Shown here: piece after piece, positions 22,736-36,010 of the stretch | Layout of the letters: each line of letters opens with the position of its first letter | Position numbering within the stretch: position 1 is the stretch's first letter | Assembly (NCBI GenBank): GCA_023548195.1 | Contig: JAJHZJ010000220.1 | Span: 379,279 to 443,278, forward strand | Source: Bettongia penicillata ogilbyi | Taxonomy: Eukaryota; Chordata; Mammalia; Diprotodontia; Potoroidae | Length of the DNA stretch: 64,000 bases | Direction of reading: 5' to 3' | Notes under the pieces: generated by a model | The model's database searches: none | Seen by the model: only the letters and a program-made list of their open reading frames with translations | Told to the model about the DNA's origin: nothing | Position numbers and translations under genes: made by a program

Positions 22736-23190
22736 ACAACATTCAGCTCATTCTGCCAGAGCCGACCTTCACACTCCTTATTGTGAATGATTGAATTTTC
22801 GGTGGATTTGGGCTGACCATTTAGCTATTGTGACCATATTTGGGGGGCATTTTAGCCTAGTTTTGCCTGTGCTTTTCCTCCATTGAACTGTCTACTGTCT
22901 ACAGAGTGTTGGTGGAATGATGTGAGGGATTCTGGCACACAATGTAAGGTAAGCCCCCCTGCTGTGAAGGCCTGTCACATGGATGAAATTTTGAGGAAGA
23001 TTTTCCTAATCTTTGCCTGGGTCTGGATTTCAGATGATGCTTCTTCCTCTCCTGCTTTCCAGGGATGCAGTGGCATTGTCCTGAGCAGACTTGTTGTGAG
23101 TGGGTCGAGTTCTGCTATCTCTGCTACAGCCCATCCTTGGCCCAATTACTGTGAATGCTTGAATTCCAGGGAATTTGGCCTCTAAAGTTT
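22736..23190 (-). repeat. Inverted copy of the tandem-repeat unit
   Basis: The reverse complement of this segment aligns by eye with the block to its left, in the order end of B, full A, start of B. Shared phrases on the complement include 'gtctgctcaggacaat', 'accctc/ccctcacatcattcc'-type sequence, 'ggtcagcccaaatccacc' and 'aaaactaggctaaaat'. The orientation switch is near 22715-22740. The arm could pair with the tandem block as a large imperfect hairpin. Confidence 0.75.
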
Positions 23191-23204
23191 AGTAAAGTTG
23201 GTAA

Positions 23205-23492
23205 AACCGACTGACAAAACCAAGAAAGAAGAAAGAGAACAAACATTTATTAAACTCCTACTAAGTGTTAGATATTATGCTAAGAAGTTTACAAAGTTCT
23301 TTCATTTGATCCTAAGAACCCTGGGAAGTAGCTGTTATTATTTTTGCCTTTTTAGAGTTGAGAAAAGTGAAGTAGATAGGAGTTAAATGGTTTGACCAAG
23401 GTCACATAGCTAATAATTGTCTAAGGCTAGATATGAATTCAGGTCTCCCTGTCTCTGGGCATAGCAGTCTATCTACTGTACCACCTAGATAT
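23205..23492 (-). repeat. MIR/CORE-SINE, reverse orientation
   Basis: The plus strand shows the complement of a complete CORE-SINE: 'caaacatttattaaactcct', 'actaagtgttagatattatg', 'ttgaccaaggtcacatagct', and 'ctatctactgtaccacctag', the last being the complement of the tRNA-like head. It is well preserved in order but diverged. Confidence 0.8.
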
Positions 23493-24628
23493 TTTCCTAC
23501 AACAGAGATTAGTTATTCCTGAAAGATTATAAAATTCTGACTGACTTCTTGCCTTCTTTTATGGAGCTTTCCTGGTCACCAAAAGGCATAAAAGTCCCAC
23601 TCACATGGACTTGGTTCTTTTCTGACTTGGTGGATTTCTGAAGACCAGAGCAATTGCCTTACCCTGCCCTGCTGACCTTATAAGTTTCCATATGGAGACG
23701 AAGGAGATAGGCCACTTCTAAATAATATAAACTCTTTTGCACCCTTGTTTCATGTCCTTGTTCTATTAGGGCAAATTAAAACTTTATGTTAATTGTTCAA
23801 CATCTTTGAAGTACTTCCTTTAATCCTCATATCAAAACTGAATAGGATCCTAGCATTAAACCTGCCCCTAACATTTGACATAGTTAGGAACTGAGATAAA
23901 ACCACACATTCTCTTGACTCACAGAACAGTTGAGTTGGGGGAAACAGTGCTATAATTAAGGAAAATAGGGTATTTGGATGACAGGACACTACATGGCTCC
24001 TTGTTGGGAGCTCTTCTAAACCTGTCAGAGTCTAGTATTCCTGGTTGTGGAGAGTTCTTCAGAAATTGAACTGCCAGTACATTAAAAATGAACTATCTCA
24101 GCATATTTTGCAACTAAAGATAGAGCTCTTAGGTTTCAGAAATTATATAATGGAAACCAAAAGACATGTAAGGGAGTTGCTTCCCATAAAGGTGAAAGGA
24201 TCCCTTTTGATGGAGATGGTGACTGATAGGCCAGGAACCTACCTTATGGACTGTCTCTGACCTAAAGTTTCTCACCATGCTGACTGTGAGAAAGGAGAAG
24301 GAGAAAGTGAGAAAGGTTTCTTCTGCTCTGAAGGAGCAAGTGGCTTGTGAGTGGACATTTTTCTATCTGGGACCTAGAGTGGCTGCAGAAGTTCAAAGAG
24401 AAATCTGATGAAATGTTGGAGCAAAGGTTCTTGAGGGCATAGAATAATGGACTCCTTGATGAGAACCACACTGCAGAAAAATTCCAACTGCTGTAGGATT
24501 TGTCTGATGACATGCTTTTATAGAATCAATAAGATTTATCAGAGCTTCCAGTGGAGAATACTCTCTGTCTCTTTTTGAGGGGCAGAACAGTTACAAAGAT
24601 GTAAAGAAGAATTCTCAGTTGAAGCCAG
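23493..24628. other. Unclassified interval, possibly LTR-derived at its left end
   Basis: No gene. Around 23725-23760 an 'aatataaactcttttgcacc' phrase resembles the poly(A)-signal region of many retroviral LTRs, but I found no second copy and no terminal TG...CA pair, so I do not call an LTR. Open frames 24045-24260 (+) and 24262-24513 (-) have no recognisable domain. Confidence 0.35.
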
Positions 24629-24629
24629 C

Positions 24630-24905
24630 TCTCAGGCCCAGTGGATAGCACACTGGGTCTGGAATCAGGAATGACAAGTTCAAATCTAACTTTAGACACT
24701 GACTAGCTCTGTGTTTTGGCCAAGTCATCCAAGGAAAGACTCTGTTCGCCTCACTTTCCTCATATGAAAAATATGAATAATAATAATACCTACATCCCAT
24801 GTTTGTTATGAGGATCAGATGAGATAATATTTACAAAGCATTTAGTTCAGTACCTAATGCACATAGGTGCTATATAAATGCAATGCAATTGTTAACATCA
24901 TCATT
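24630..24905 (+). repeat. CORE-SINE, full-length-like
   Basis: tRNA-like head ('cagtggatagcacactgg', 'aagttcaaatctaac' as a B-box-like segment), core ('tgactagctctgtg', 'ggccaagtcatcc'), and 3' end ('gatgagataatatttacaaa', 'taggtgctatataaatgc'). It has the same architecture as the copy at 37961-38255. Confidence 0.85.
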
Positions 24906-26380
24906 ATTAGATGGGTATTTTCAGGAGATATAAAGTTCCTAAAGAAAAAAAAAATGAGCTGGAGAGATTAGATTTATGTGCCTGCTCCCATGGGTTACAA
25001 CAAAAGCCCTATGCCCAGCCTCAATGATATTTACATCCTGCCATCTTGGTACAGTCCCATCATAATGGTTTCAGATTATTAATTATTGGTCTCCCCATCT
25101 ACACAACTATATAGCTTTAGGGAGATATTTGAATAGGACATTTGTAACTTGGGAAAAAATTGCTCTGTGTAAAGAGACCCTCTGGGAATAGAGAGAAAAG
25201 TCACAAAGTTCACCATCCTGCTAGGTATGAAAAGGGCAATGATACTCTCTAAGAGGGAATGAGAGGCATGTGTTTGGTGAGGGGGGGTGCAGAAACAGGT
25301 GCAGGAGAAAGTCTGACAAAGTAATTTTTTATTGCTCTTTTATTATACAAAATATTCTAATAATTGACATGGTGCAAGAACTCATCCTATATAAGTTAGC
25401 TGGTTCTTTCTGCCTTTGGGACTGTTACAGTGGTGTATCTGCTCATCATAAACATAAGTGTACTGAAGAAATTTAACACATGTTATGTTCTATATGTTTG
25501 TTTTTATTATAATTACTTTGGGGGACATTCTTCTTTATGGTGATTTTACTTTACTTTTTTTTTTTCATTTTTTGCATGACCAAATTTCTCTCATAATATA
25601 GGTCTACGGTAAATAACCTAATTGGCCACAATTCTTTTCCCAAAATGTCGTATTTATTATATGATGCCTCCCCCTCTCCCAGCACAATCAGATAACCTAA
25701 GGTCCTATTGTTTTTTTTGTTTTTTTAAACAGAGTGTGCTGATAAGGTAGGAGATCTATGTGGTAAAAATAAACTGGTAACAAAGAACCAAACATAAAAT
25801 AAAGTGCTCTGATATAACATTCAGCCTTAATATAAATGATTTGTCTCTCCAAATTTTACCCCATCACAAGAAGAAAGCCATCTAAGTACTAGATAATAAG
25901 GTTTGGGAACATCTATCTCTCCCTTTTATTGCAGAAGAAATCTAGGAAAGCATTGTTTAAATAATTCTAAGAATAATGATAAATCACAAAAGCGATTGTC
26001 TCTGTAATGAAAATAGTAACCTTCTAAATATAGGTTGCAGAGAAACCAATATACTTGATACACACAGAGAAGCAGTATAAACATGTGAATAGTCACCAGC
26101 AATTTAAAACTTTTTAAAGACAATACAAAATGCTTTTTTAAACATAAGCACATATTTAGTGACCTAAATGTGATGAAATTCATAGTTGCAGAGAAGTGAA
26201 GTACTTTGGTACTGTTGTGGTAAATTATCTTCCTTTGAGAACAATGAAACTGCTTCTGAACTTTTCTCACTAATGTTTTGGTACCAGTTGAACATTTTAA
26301 TTTTTTTTTATTAACAAGTTGATGTTTCTTCCTCTATATTTAAGTAATGATCAGAGGTCTATTCATTGCATATAAATCAG
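24906..26380. other. Gene-free interval
   Basis: AT-rich, nothing recognised. Short homopolymer runs occur at about 25555 (T) and 25708 (T). Confidence 0.5.
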
Positions 26381-26990
26381 TGAATCTTATATTATAATGC
26401 TGCTTCAGAGGAGAACGTATGTGCAAATCAAGCCTGCTACTGTATTTTGCATTAACCACACTGGAAACGACAAGTCACTGGATCAAGTGATAGAAAATTA
26501 TCGTTTTTTCTTTTAATCCTTTAAATGCTGAAGTGAATGAACAAGTGAACTTTTTTTTCGGCTGCCTTGATGATTTTTGTTCTTTTTTGGTGGGTTGTTG
26601 TATGACTTCAAGTAACTTAGGTGCTTCCTTATTAGAAATAAAATAAATAAAAAAGCCAACTTGTAGCTAATGACACTTTTTTAAAAATTTGCACACTATT
26701 ACATGATTCTCTTCATTTAAATTGCATGCATTTTTTTTTTTTACTAAATAAAATCTAGAATTGCATATTCTGTGGTGTCCTGGTGAGGGCAGCAAAACCT
26801 TCAGCATTCATATTTTAATGAGACAAGTCCTCTTCTATGTGGAATGCAGGCTTCTCACACTACAGTTTCCCTAACTAGAAAAAAATAGCTTCCAGTCTAG
26901 AACTGTCCGTTCAAAGTATAGCAGATGCACTTTGTTTATCTGAACAATCAATGACTCATCTTTTCTGATCATAAATAGCAATGGGTGTGG
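26381..26990. other. Candidate conserved non-coding element
   Basis: A non-repetitive stretch that reads unlike its repeat-derived surroundings and contains octamer-like 'attttgcattaa' and 'attgcatgcattt' segments. Conservation is my inference from texture only. A comparison with placental sequence upstream of SLITRK1 would decide. Confidence 0.25.
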
Positions 26991-29900
26991 ATTATTTCTT
27001 TTTCAAAAAAAATCTTCAGGAAAATTTGACTTAGAACTTAGGGTTAGTTGGTTAAATTGTGTTTCCAATTTTCAAAAAAGCAAACAAAAGAAAAACTCAT
27101 GCAAGTTAAGTAAAGTCTTGCGTAATAACATTGCGAAGGACAAAGAAACTGTAATAAGAAAAGTATCTACATATTATATACTTAAGAGATGGAAATGCTG
27201 TGTGATAATGAGTGACAATATTTTTACTTGCTGAGGATTTTGTGTATCTAAGTATATTTTAAATATCTCACTTGACTATACTTAAATGTGCAATGATCTA
27301 TTATGATATGCAAAAAATGCTCCAAGAACAAAAAAAAAAAAGTCTAAGAATGTATGTACCTGAGGTTTTTCAGGGCGTAAGGGGATTTGGGTTATATTAT
27401 TTAAGAAATCTGGATGTGGAAAAATTAATGAATGCACTAATTTGCTCAAGTGGTTCCATCTAATTCTCACCAAGTCACTTTTGTTAAAAAAAAAAAAAAA
27501 TGTAACCTCAATGCTGGGTTTGAATCACAGTTCCAACACTTAGTATCTTTTGAATATGGATAAGTCAAGTAATCTATCTGAATTAGTTTCTATATCTATA
27601 AAATAAAGGAAATCTTTAAAATTCCTGATGGATCTATATCTATGTTCTTAAGAATGTAAATGTAATACTTAAAAAAAGAGCAAAAAACCCACCAGCATTT
27701 GTTAACGAGGTAGATAAAAGTGAATGCTAGGTAACAAGAAAACATTTTCTGCTCAAATGAGACAAACAAGTTTCGATGGAAGTCAGAGGAATCAGGAAAG
27801 ACTTATGACATGAAATGCCAGATGAGGACAGGACAAGGAAGAGAATCGCAGTATGGGTTCATATAAGCAAGGGATCAATTTGAGAACATAAGGACACTTT
27901 CACTCATTATAAAATGGTGGAGTGTAAGGAAAAAAGAAAAATGAGACTTATACCTTATGAGGGCTGGAGGAGCAAGAAAGACCCTCAACTTTGCTTATGG
28001 TTGACTCCAAGGATTATAACTTAAGAAAAGCATTTACTATGAGTCAAACTTTTGTAACTATTTAACATTTTCAGGCCATGTGATGATATTTATGTACTCT
28101 AGAACAATATTTGGAGACCATTGGGATTAAAGATTTTTAAAATAGATATTTTTTCTACACAACTGAATATATTTCCATACTTAAAGTAATAAAATACATC
28201 AAAAGTGACTAGAACCCCATTTTGTGTCCTCATGTCTTACTTAGGTAATATCTTTTGTGCTCATAAAAAGAAATTTCAATGCATCTAAAAGAAATTGAAA
28301 ATGATCTTGTTAATTCAAATAATAGAGATATGAACACAACTGTGGATCTATGCAGGTGAGAATAAGGGAAAAGGTCAGATTTCAACGTGTGTGTGTGTAG
28401 GTGTGTGTATAACTTATAAATGGTAAAGAAACTTCAATAGCAACCACTTAATATTCATATCTGTCCCTTGCTCTGAATTCCATTATGAATTAATCCAGAA
28501 AAATTGAGAACAAAGTGAATATATTTGAAATTTTGTATAGAGTAGTATTTGATTTTTAAGTTGCCATTTGTTAAGTATTTAGATTTGAAGTCAGAAAAAA
28601 ATTCAACAACAATTCTTAGAAGGAATTTGATTTATTTTTGAAATTAAGTGCTCTGAAACTAAAATAAAATTTTATACTTTCAACTGTAGCCATGTCAGTC
28701 CCTACAAGTCAATGACATGTATTGAGTACCTGCTATGATTACTGGTAATAAACAACTGCTACTCACAGTTCTTCATATATATATATATGAAGCTGAATAC
28801 ATATTAAAGCAGCTTAAAAATCAATTAAAATCTTAAAATGAGATTCTACTTGTTTTCATGAGTATTCCTTACATAAAAGGTGAGAAGATTTTAAGTTTTA
28901 TCTTGTTGCTCCAAAGTTATATGTTAACGGGAGGTAATGTGAGCAGTGAAATTGATTAGAGGAGGTGAAGACAAAAGCAAAAAGGTACTTGAGATCAACT
29001 GCAGAGTTTAAGTCTACCATCTTAGATGTAGCTACATTTCAAGTATGGAAATGGTTTTTGGGAATTGATCTGGACTTCCATGTTCTTTATTAATTTTCAG
29101 TAGGAATATTTCTTTTTACTAAAAAGAAGCTATACTTTTGTTAAAGTGGGAAAAAAAAACTTTAAATAAAATCACTCCATTGAGCACCAAAAAACTTAAA
29201 TAAATATAGCTCCATTTGATTTTATTCCTACTTAAAAACATATTTCATAACAGCATATATTTTAAATAGGATGTTATTAATATATTGTAATTAAATCACA
29301 TTTTTCATTATATTTTAATGTTTTACATTTCCAGAGAGAGACTGTCATCCATTGCAATTAAGAACACAAAAGTGTAGGAATGGGAAGGAAGAAGGACAGA
29401 ATACTGGTAAAACTAAACAATACATTAAAAAAATGACAGTGCATGCAAGGTTCCATACTTAAAGTCTTGAACCTCTTCAAGAAGTCAGAGGAGATGCATT
29501 TTCTGTGTCTCTACTGGAAGGTTAAGTCTTATCATATTACTCTAACAGAATCCTGTTATTATGGATTTATTGTTATTATTATTTAAATTATTGTGGTGCT
29601 TAAGTATATTGGTTTCCTGATTTGTTTACTTCATCTTGGTTAACATTTATCATATCATGTTTCTCTTTCTTCATCTTATTCATAGATGTGTATAGTGCAG
29701 TTGGTTAATAATATTCATTTGCAATTTGTTCAATCATTCCTCAATCTATAGGCAACTACTTTGTTTCCAGATGTTTTTTTCTGCTATTAAAAATATTTCT
29801 ATAATCACTATGTTGTATATGAAGCTTTCAGCATTGAATTCATTAGCATGTGAGCATAGTATTTTTAAAAAGCTTATCTTTTGATTCTAAACTCATAGAA

Positions 29901-32405
29901 CCTTATGATGAAAGGACTAAGTTGAAAACCTTGCTATTGATAAATAGAATGAAGAGGAACTTATTGTGTAGGGGTTGGAACATCTTTTGTTTTCAGAAAT
30001 CAGTTCAACAGATATTTGTTAAACATTTCCTTTTAGTAAAAGCACTGGGTGGTACAGAATGTATGGTATATATCTTTCCCCTCAAGAAGTTTACCACCTA
30101 TTGGGAAAAACTATGAAATATAATAAAAAAAATTATAATTCAACACTTAAAGAGCAATTCAAAACAACAGAAGAAGAAATTTCAAAAGACAATGCATGCT
30201 TAATTGTCAGATCTGCAGTACAGTATTGCAAACGTTTAGAGAAGGAAGAAATCAATGCAGATTTTGGTGGTTAGGAAGAAGTTTAGGAAAAGTATCATAA
30301 TTTGACTTGGATTTTGATATAGGGACAGAATTACAATAGAAATTGAGTAAGGATTGCATTTCAAATAGATTGTATTCCATGAACAAACAAACAAAAAGTA
30401 TATTTGGGGAAATCATTCAAAATTAATTAAAATAAATTTACTAATTTTGTTTGGAGCCTAGTTGAGATACAGGAGTAATGGGAGATTATATGAGTAGATA
30501 GGTTAGTGCCACTTGTGTGAGGCCTGAATTGTCAAGTTGATGAGTCTGAACAACAGGAAGGAAGCCCATCCCCGCTTTTTGTTCAAAGGGCTGCTGATCA
30601 ACGAAGTATTTTGTGAAGATTAATTTTGTAGATTTATCCAGTAAAGTGGAAGGTAAGAGTAAGAATGTCTAAAGGTAGGAACCCAGTAAGGCAGTCATTG
30701 TGGTTCACACATGGGCTTAAAAAGGTTATAAAAATGGTGGCAATGGGAAAGGAAAGAATTATATGAAAAAACGTTTTATTCTTGTCATTCCTAATGTAGT
30801 GCCTGGATATTTTAATGAAATAATTTAATTTGTCTCATTGCTTTGCATTGCAACATGATGTGATTCTCCTTTCCAAAATATTTTAAAATTAAATTCATTA
30901 AAGCAAATACCAGATGACAAGGAAAATGACAAGACATATACAACAGGCAGAAAAATGAATTGCACAGCATTTACTCTCTGAGTTTTACCAGGAGTAAGGA
31001 AGAAGTCTATATTTAAATGTTAATCAGTGTCCACTGGGATCTAAATGCTCATCCAAGTTATTTGATTAAATTCTACTGATTTTTATTTATGTTTCTTTCT
31101 GGTTTTGAAAATCCTGAACCTTAATTTAATTTTAATGAGATTAAATACTTTATAGTTTAGTATTCAGTACTTGGATAATAAGTTCTATGCATATATATGT
31201 ATGTTTTCAAATATATGTAGATAGCTATTTTCATTGTTCCTATCTTTCTTGTTCTTTTGACCATTCTTCCTTAGCTCTGTCAAACTGAAGATGAATGTAC
31301 TTATCTGTAGATAATTAAACAAAGGTGTATCATATCAAAACACATTTTAAAATTAAATGGAAAAGATCATGTGAATAATAATATTTCATCTATAGTATTT
31401 ATTAGGCAAATGGTCTTTTGACAGTCACTTCACTTCTGTGTATATCAGCTTATTTATCTCTGTAAATGAAGAAATGGAACTAAACTATCTCACAATCAAA
31501 CATGGGCTCAAAATTTCTTTTTAATCCACAAAACGCCCCATAAAAATTTGAATATACGTTGCCCCTCACATTATTCATGCATATCTTTGAATCAGATAAT
31601 TCATACAGAAATGGATATAGTCATATGTCTAACAGAAACATAGAAATGAAAATATTGATCAATAAAGTCTCTTTAGTACTACTGTTTAAGGATGGTTTAC
31701 TTTTTTTTAGTTTTACAAATGTTATTTTTTCAATGATACAAATGACCTCAACTGAATGACCATGGAATGTAAGTAATGAATAAAAGATTCAAATTTGGGG
31801 GAATGTTTATCTGTTATAATAAAAAATGATCAGAATGTTGATGAATCTGTAAGTTATTCTGCATCTATATAATTCCAAGTTGATTTTATCATATCCTTGA
31901 ATGAAACCAAAGACATCCTTTCTATCCTTTGATTGTGAAAGATGACAACCTTGGATATAAGCAAATTATATATCCTTTGTAGACTTTCTACTTCAAGTAG
32001 AGCAGAAACAAACATTATTTAAACATAAAAAATTAAAACTTTGTAGTTAAATAGTAGCACAGAGGAGAGATAGCAATGTCATTGTGATGAAAACTTCTAA
32101 ACTATACTGCTAGTCGTTAGTTTCATTTGGGTAGACACTTTAAGACAAAATAAAAACAAAACAAACAAAAATCCTCAAGATTACTAATTATTGACCAAAT
32201 ATTATAGAGAGCTACAACTTCTCAAATTAAGCTAGTAATTTGTTTCTAATGAAATAAAATAGAAAATATCATAATTCCACCTGTGGTTATTGAATCTTAT
32301 TCACTGTGACCAATCCAACTGGTACATTGTGGCAGAAAAAATTCCAAATGTAGAGCCAGAAGATCTGAGTTTAAATAATTGCTCTACTACTTAAGAGTGA
32401 CATGA
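26991..32405. other. Gene-free interval with sparse old SINE fragments
   Basis: No gene is supported. Short MIR-like fragments are likely near 27515-27625 (+; 'gggtttgaatcacagttcc' and 'ggataagtcaagtaatctat'), 30000-30110 (-; 'caacagatatttgttaaaca') and 31400-31500 (+; 'agtcacttcacttctgtg'). The rest is AT-rich and unrecognised. A small (AT)n run lies at about 28777-28788. Open frames 29850-30116, 30059-30274 and 31559-31759 have no domain. Confidence 0.45.
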
Positions 32406-32868
32406 CATAATGCCAATGTGATATTCACAGCATCTACAACAGTCATGAATATGCCAGGGCAATTCTGAATCATGAAATACAAAAAACTCTCCACATGGAA
32501 GAGAGAACCAAAACATTTATTCAGACGCCAGAAAGGCAAATCCCAACACCATAAAGGCAAATCCATCATAGTAGCAAAGATATTCATCATAGTAACCAAG
32601 AAGTCTATACACATTATCAGGGCTTCCCACAAACAAACACTCATGAACCTAGCTATCTGCCTTTCTCTATTCCTCAGTTCTGACTGCCCTGACCAAATTC
32701 CTCACAGCTCTGCTCTAACTTCCCCTCTTCCTGTTCCCCCTTTCCTACCCCACCCCTCACTGTTCTTTGTGACTTGACTTATGTGACTCATGCTTCTTTG
32801 TGACCCAAGTGGGTCACATAGGCCTATTAGTGAATGGGAAAGATCTTCCCATTTAAATTACCATTGCA
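32406..32868 (-). repeat. 3' LTR of the ERV-L-like provirus
   Basis: It aligns by eye over its whole length with 37238-37670 and with the solo LTRs. The minus-strand sequence begins at 32868 with TG and contains a poly(A) signal (complement at about 32516-32521), about 110 bp before its 3' end. The outer terminus is mutated: CA on the plus strand where the solo copy has TG. Confidence 0.85.
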
Positions 32869-33527
32869 TGTTACATACAGCTCCAAGATCTTTCCTTTCA
32901 TTACCTAGGTTGCTGGGGCAACTGATATCAATAGAACTGTAACAGGGATCACACAAAATAAGCATATAAAACAATATCTTAGGTTGGAACTTGAGCACAA
33001 GTACCCTATCATTCCCTCCTTGAATGAATGGGGCCCAAAATACCAGGGTTTGAATGAAGGTCTCTTCTTCCATAGCTACTTTCTACTGAAATTGGATGTG
33101 AGCTGTTTCTGCCCCAAGAAGTCCCATTTGAGGGGTCACTTCTTTAGTTGGCATCTGGAGCTTGGTAGACCCCATGTCTAGGGGTGACACATCACAGTTG
33201 TGGACATAAGGTGCCATATGGTTTAAGTAGTCAGGCATCTACAGGTGGAGGGTACTAAGCCTGCACAAAACAAATCTGGCAAACAAGTTTAACAGATAAA
33301 AAGCCAAAAAGAAACAAGGAAACAATAATTAGAAACAGAGTAGATATAGGGTCAGCTGTGCTTCTGGAGTCCATGACCCTAGCATCATAGCCTCATTCAT
33401 GGTAGAATACATGAATTAAAGGTGCAATTTGGTTATTATCCTAGGAATAAACAATATTTGAGGTATTATTTTTCCTGTGTGCTATAATTTCTGCAGCCTT
33501 TGGAACATCATCTGGCTTCCACATTAC

Positions 33528-33827
33528 TCATATTTTAATTCCCAACTTTATTCCTTCAGTAGAACTCAATCCTTCAGTTCCTCTGCTAGTTATTTCAAAA
33601 GGAGGGTCAGTTTCAAGAAGGGGTATTGTTTCACAAGTAATAATAATCACTTGAACTATTCTATCATTTTTACAAAACTGTATGGGTTCTTCACCTAAAT
33701 TTTCGATTGTCACAATAATTTCTCCTTGATAATCAGAATCTATCACTACAGCCAATGCTTGTATTCTTCTAGCTGATAATCCTGATTTAGGTAATATCTG
33801 TGCAAAATGATTTTTAGGAACTCTCAT
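33528..33827 (-). pseudogene. Retroviral dUTPase-like domain (ERV-L pol C-terminus)
   Basis: A roughly 100-residue open segment with the trimeric dUTPase motif order: 'LPKSGLSARR' (motif 2-like), 'AVVIDSDYQGEI' (motif 3, with the substrate-binding Asp/Tyr region) and 'KNDRIVQVIII' (motif 4-like). The enzyme hydrolyses dUTP to dUMP and limits uracil incorporation during reverse transcription. Position downstream of integrase fits ERV-L. Motif 1 and the glycine-rich C-terminal motif 5 are not evident. It is embedded in a broken pol, so no functional protein is expected. Confidence 0.8.
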
Positions 33828-33829
33828 AC

Positions 33830-34440
33830 ATATTTTGATGGAGATTTTTTTTTCTTATTTTTTTTTCTACCCCACCTAAAGTCCTCTAAACAATGTAATT
33901 TATGCCCTGCTGAATCTGGTGTCCTTGGATACGGTGCTAGGACACCTAGCCTCACAGTCCACTACTCAATATTTGGGATCTTATGCACTTGTTGTTTTCT
34001 AATTTGCAGATTTGGAGTCATCATTCTGGCTAGAGGTGTACTTCCTCCCAATGGTCTAATTATTCAAATTACATAAAGCAGTGAACAAATTATCTTTCCA
34101 ATGTTGATAAGAATTATTAGAATTTAACTTCCTTAACTGTTCTTTCAATAATCTATTGTGTATTAAACAATATAGAATGGATGTATAATATTCCATATTA
34201 TTCACAAACATCTGGGTTAATGGAAAGAATGAATGGATTCCTAAATGACTGACCATTTGATAGCCCATTTGCTAGGACAACATTATCAGTTGGTGTCCAG
34301 GAGGGACGATATGTTGAGTAGCAATTTTTGTTGATCAGTCAGTAAGTACATTATACTTACATTCTGGTATGCTGAAGGCCATGTGATCATCTACATGAAA
34401 ATGCGCCAAATTTGTAAACATGTCCCACGGACCTTCCCAT
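33830..34440 (-). pseudogene. ERV-L-like integrase remnant
   Basis: The minus strand between the RNase H region and the dUTPase. The segment at 34056-34268 has a 'LKEQLRKLNSNNSYQHW' stretch, matching the C-terminal part of the ERV-L integrase catalytic core, where the third catalytic acidic residue region is followed by this helix. The reading frame is interrupted by stops and frameshifts. Identification rests on order and this one stretch. Confidence 0.6.
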
Positions 34441-34990
34441 AATTATTTACCCTAGATGTGTTTGCCATGAATTTTCCAATTTTGAATTTTCTACATGGGC
34501 ATCCATGTAGCTAACCCATTAGCTACTGCCCATGAATCACTGAATATATGACAATGTTCTCTTTGTTCTGTTTTGATAGCTTAATATACTGCCATAAGTT
34601 CAGCATATAGAGTACTTCCACCTATTCCAGGACTTTCCAAAGTCCACCTAGTGTATGGATTATGTGGTATTGCTTTCCAATGCCTTTTGTGACCCAAATA
34701 TTTTGCTGCCCCATCAGTAAACTATGCATGTCTCTTTTGTTCTTCAGTTAATTCATAATATCCCCGCCCCATTCCAATTTACTAAGTACTATATCAACTG
34801 TTGCTTTGGTTCGGGAGGATATATCATTTCCCTCAGTATCCAGGTTTGCTATAGATTCATGTAAAGCAGAAACTCCACTTTTGCCTGTTTTAGATGGATT
34901 TTGAATATACCATTTCTGTATAATTTTGCTAGCCACTTGTGCATGTTCAATTCTATGAGACACAGGGATACTCCTTACTGAGGTCATATT
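34440..34990 (-). pseudogene. ERV-L-like RT connection and RNase H remnant
   Basis: The open segment 34748-34987 corresponds to the RT-RNase H connection. Further 3' on the minus strand (about 34520-34620) a frame reads 'STLYAELMAVY' and 'IFSDSWAVANGLATW', the RNase H E- and D-containing motifs. Stops interrupt it. Confidence 0.65.
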
Positions 34991-35372
34991 GGGATTTCAC
35001 GTCATGGCCCAAAGTCATTTGTTCAGTGTCTACTAAATCCCAATAGGCAGCTAATAACCACTTTTCAAAAAGAGTGTATTGAAATCCAGATGAATGGAAT
35101 TTCCTAGACCAAAATCCTAAGGGTATATTTTGCCTTTGTTATTTCTGCCATAAACTCTAGTTTCCATATCCATCCTGTACAGTGTAAATTCCATCATACC
35201 ACTTTGCATAGGCCACAAATTTATGGCCAATTGTACAGCAGTCTTTGCTTCTTCAAAAGCTTCACTGTGCTCAAGTCAACAGCCATATTTGTATTTTTTA
35301 CTAGTAATTTTATTGAAGGGTTTCAAAATTTGTCCTACTTGTGGTATTGATACCACCAATATCCAAATAATC

Positions 35373-36010
35373 CTATGAACTTTTGGGCCTCTTTCTTATT
35401 GGTGGGATAAGAAAATCCTGAATCTTTTGTTGGGCTTGTGGGAGAATCTCTTGCAGCCCCTTATTCCACTGTATACCCCAAAATTTTACCATTTGAACAG
35501 GCCCTTGAATCTTTGCAGGGTTAATTTTCCATCCTTTACTTTTTATATATACAATTAAAAGTGTCAAGCTCTTTCCACTTCTTTTACATTTTTTTTCTTG
35601 TATCATAATGTCATATATGTAGTGGGCAAGCTGTACACCAGGTAGCTCTAATTCATCTACATGTTCAGCCACAACCTTATGACAAATAATGGGGCTATGC
35701 AAATATCTTTGTGGCAAGAGCGTAAAAATATATTGTCGACCTTGTCAAATGAAAGTAAATTGTTCCTATTATTTCAAATGTATTGGGACGGTAAAGAAAT
35801 CAATAACTGCATACCAAGTCACACCATATTTCTGGATTCTTTCTATTAAGGTAATGGTTTCTGGAAAAGTTGCATACACGGGACAAGTTACCTTATTCAG
35901 TTGTCTATAATCTACTGTCATCTTCCATGTCCCATCTGATATCTCCCCTCAGGTTGATTTAAAGTCATACTTCTCAATATGACTAATCAAATGATGTATT
36001 CATGAATTAT
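35373..36010 (-). pseudogene. ERV-L-like reverse transcriptase remnant
   Basis: On the minus strand, RT blocks appear in order: 'WKMTVDYRQLNKVT' (about 35890-35930), 'GVTWYAVIDFF' (about 35780-35815), 'QGRQYIF' then 'LPQRYLHSPIICH' (about 35680-35740), and the catalytic motif region at about 35607-35621. The first of the two catalytic aspartates is replaced by tyrosine (Y-I-Y-D). In-frame stops occur near 35780. The 3' part ('KGWKINPAKIQGP', 'VKFWGIQW') matches the ERV-L palm/thumb junction. It is clearly inactive. Confidence 0.85.

Noticed and set aside
23493..24000. Solo LTR
   Set aside because: Only an AATAAA/AATATAAA-type region is suggestive; no second copy or TG...CA ends with target duplication found.
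32869..33527. Retroviral env between dUTPase and the 3' LTR
   Set aside because: Only about 660 bp, no open frame or envelope-like features; absence of env is usual for ERV-L.
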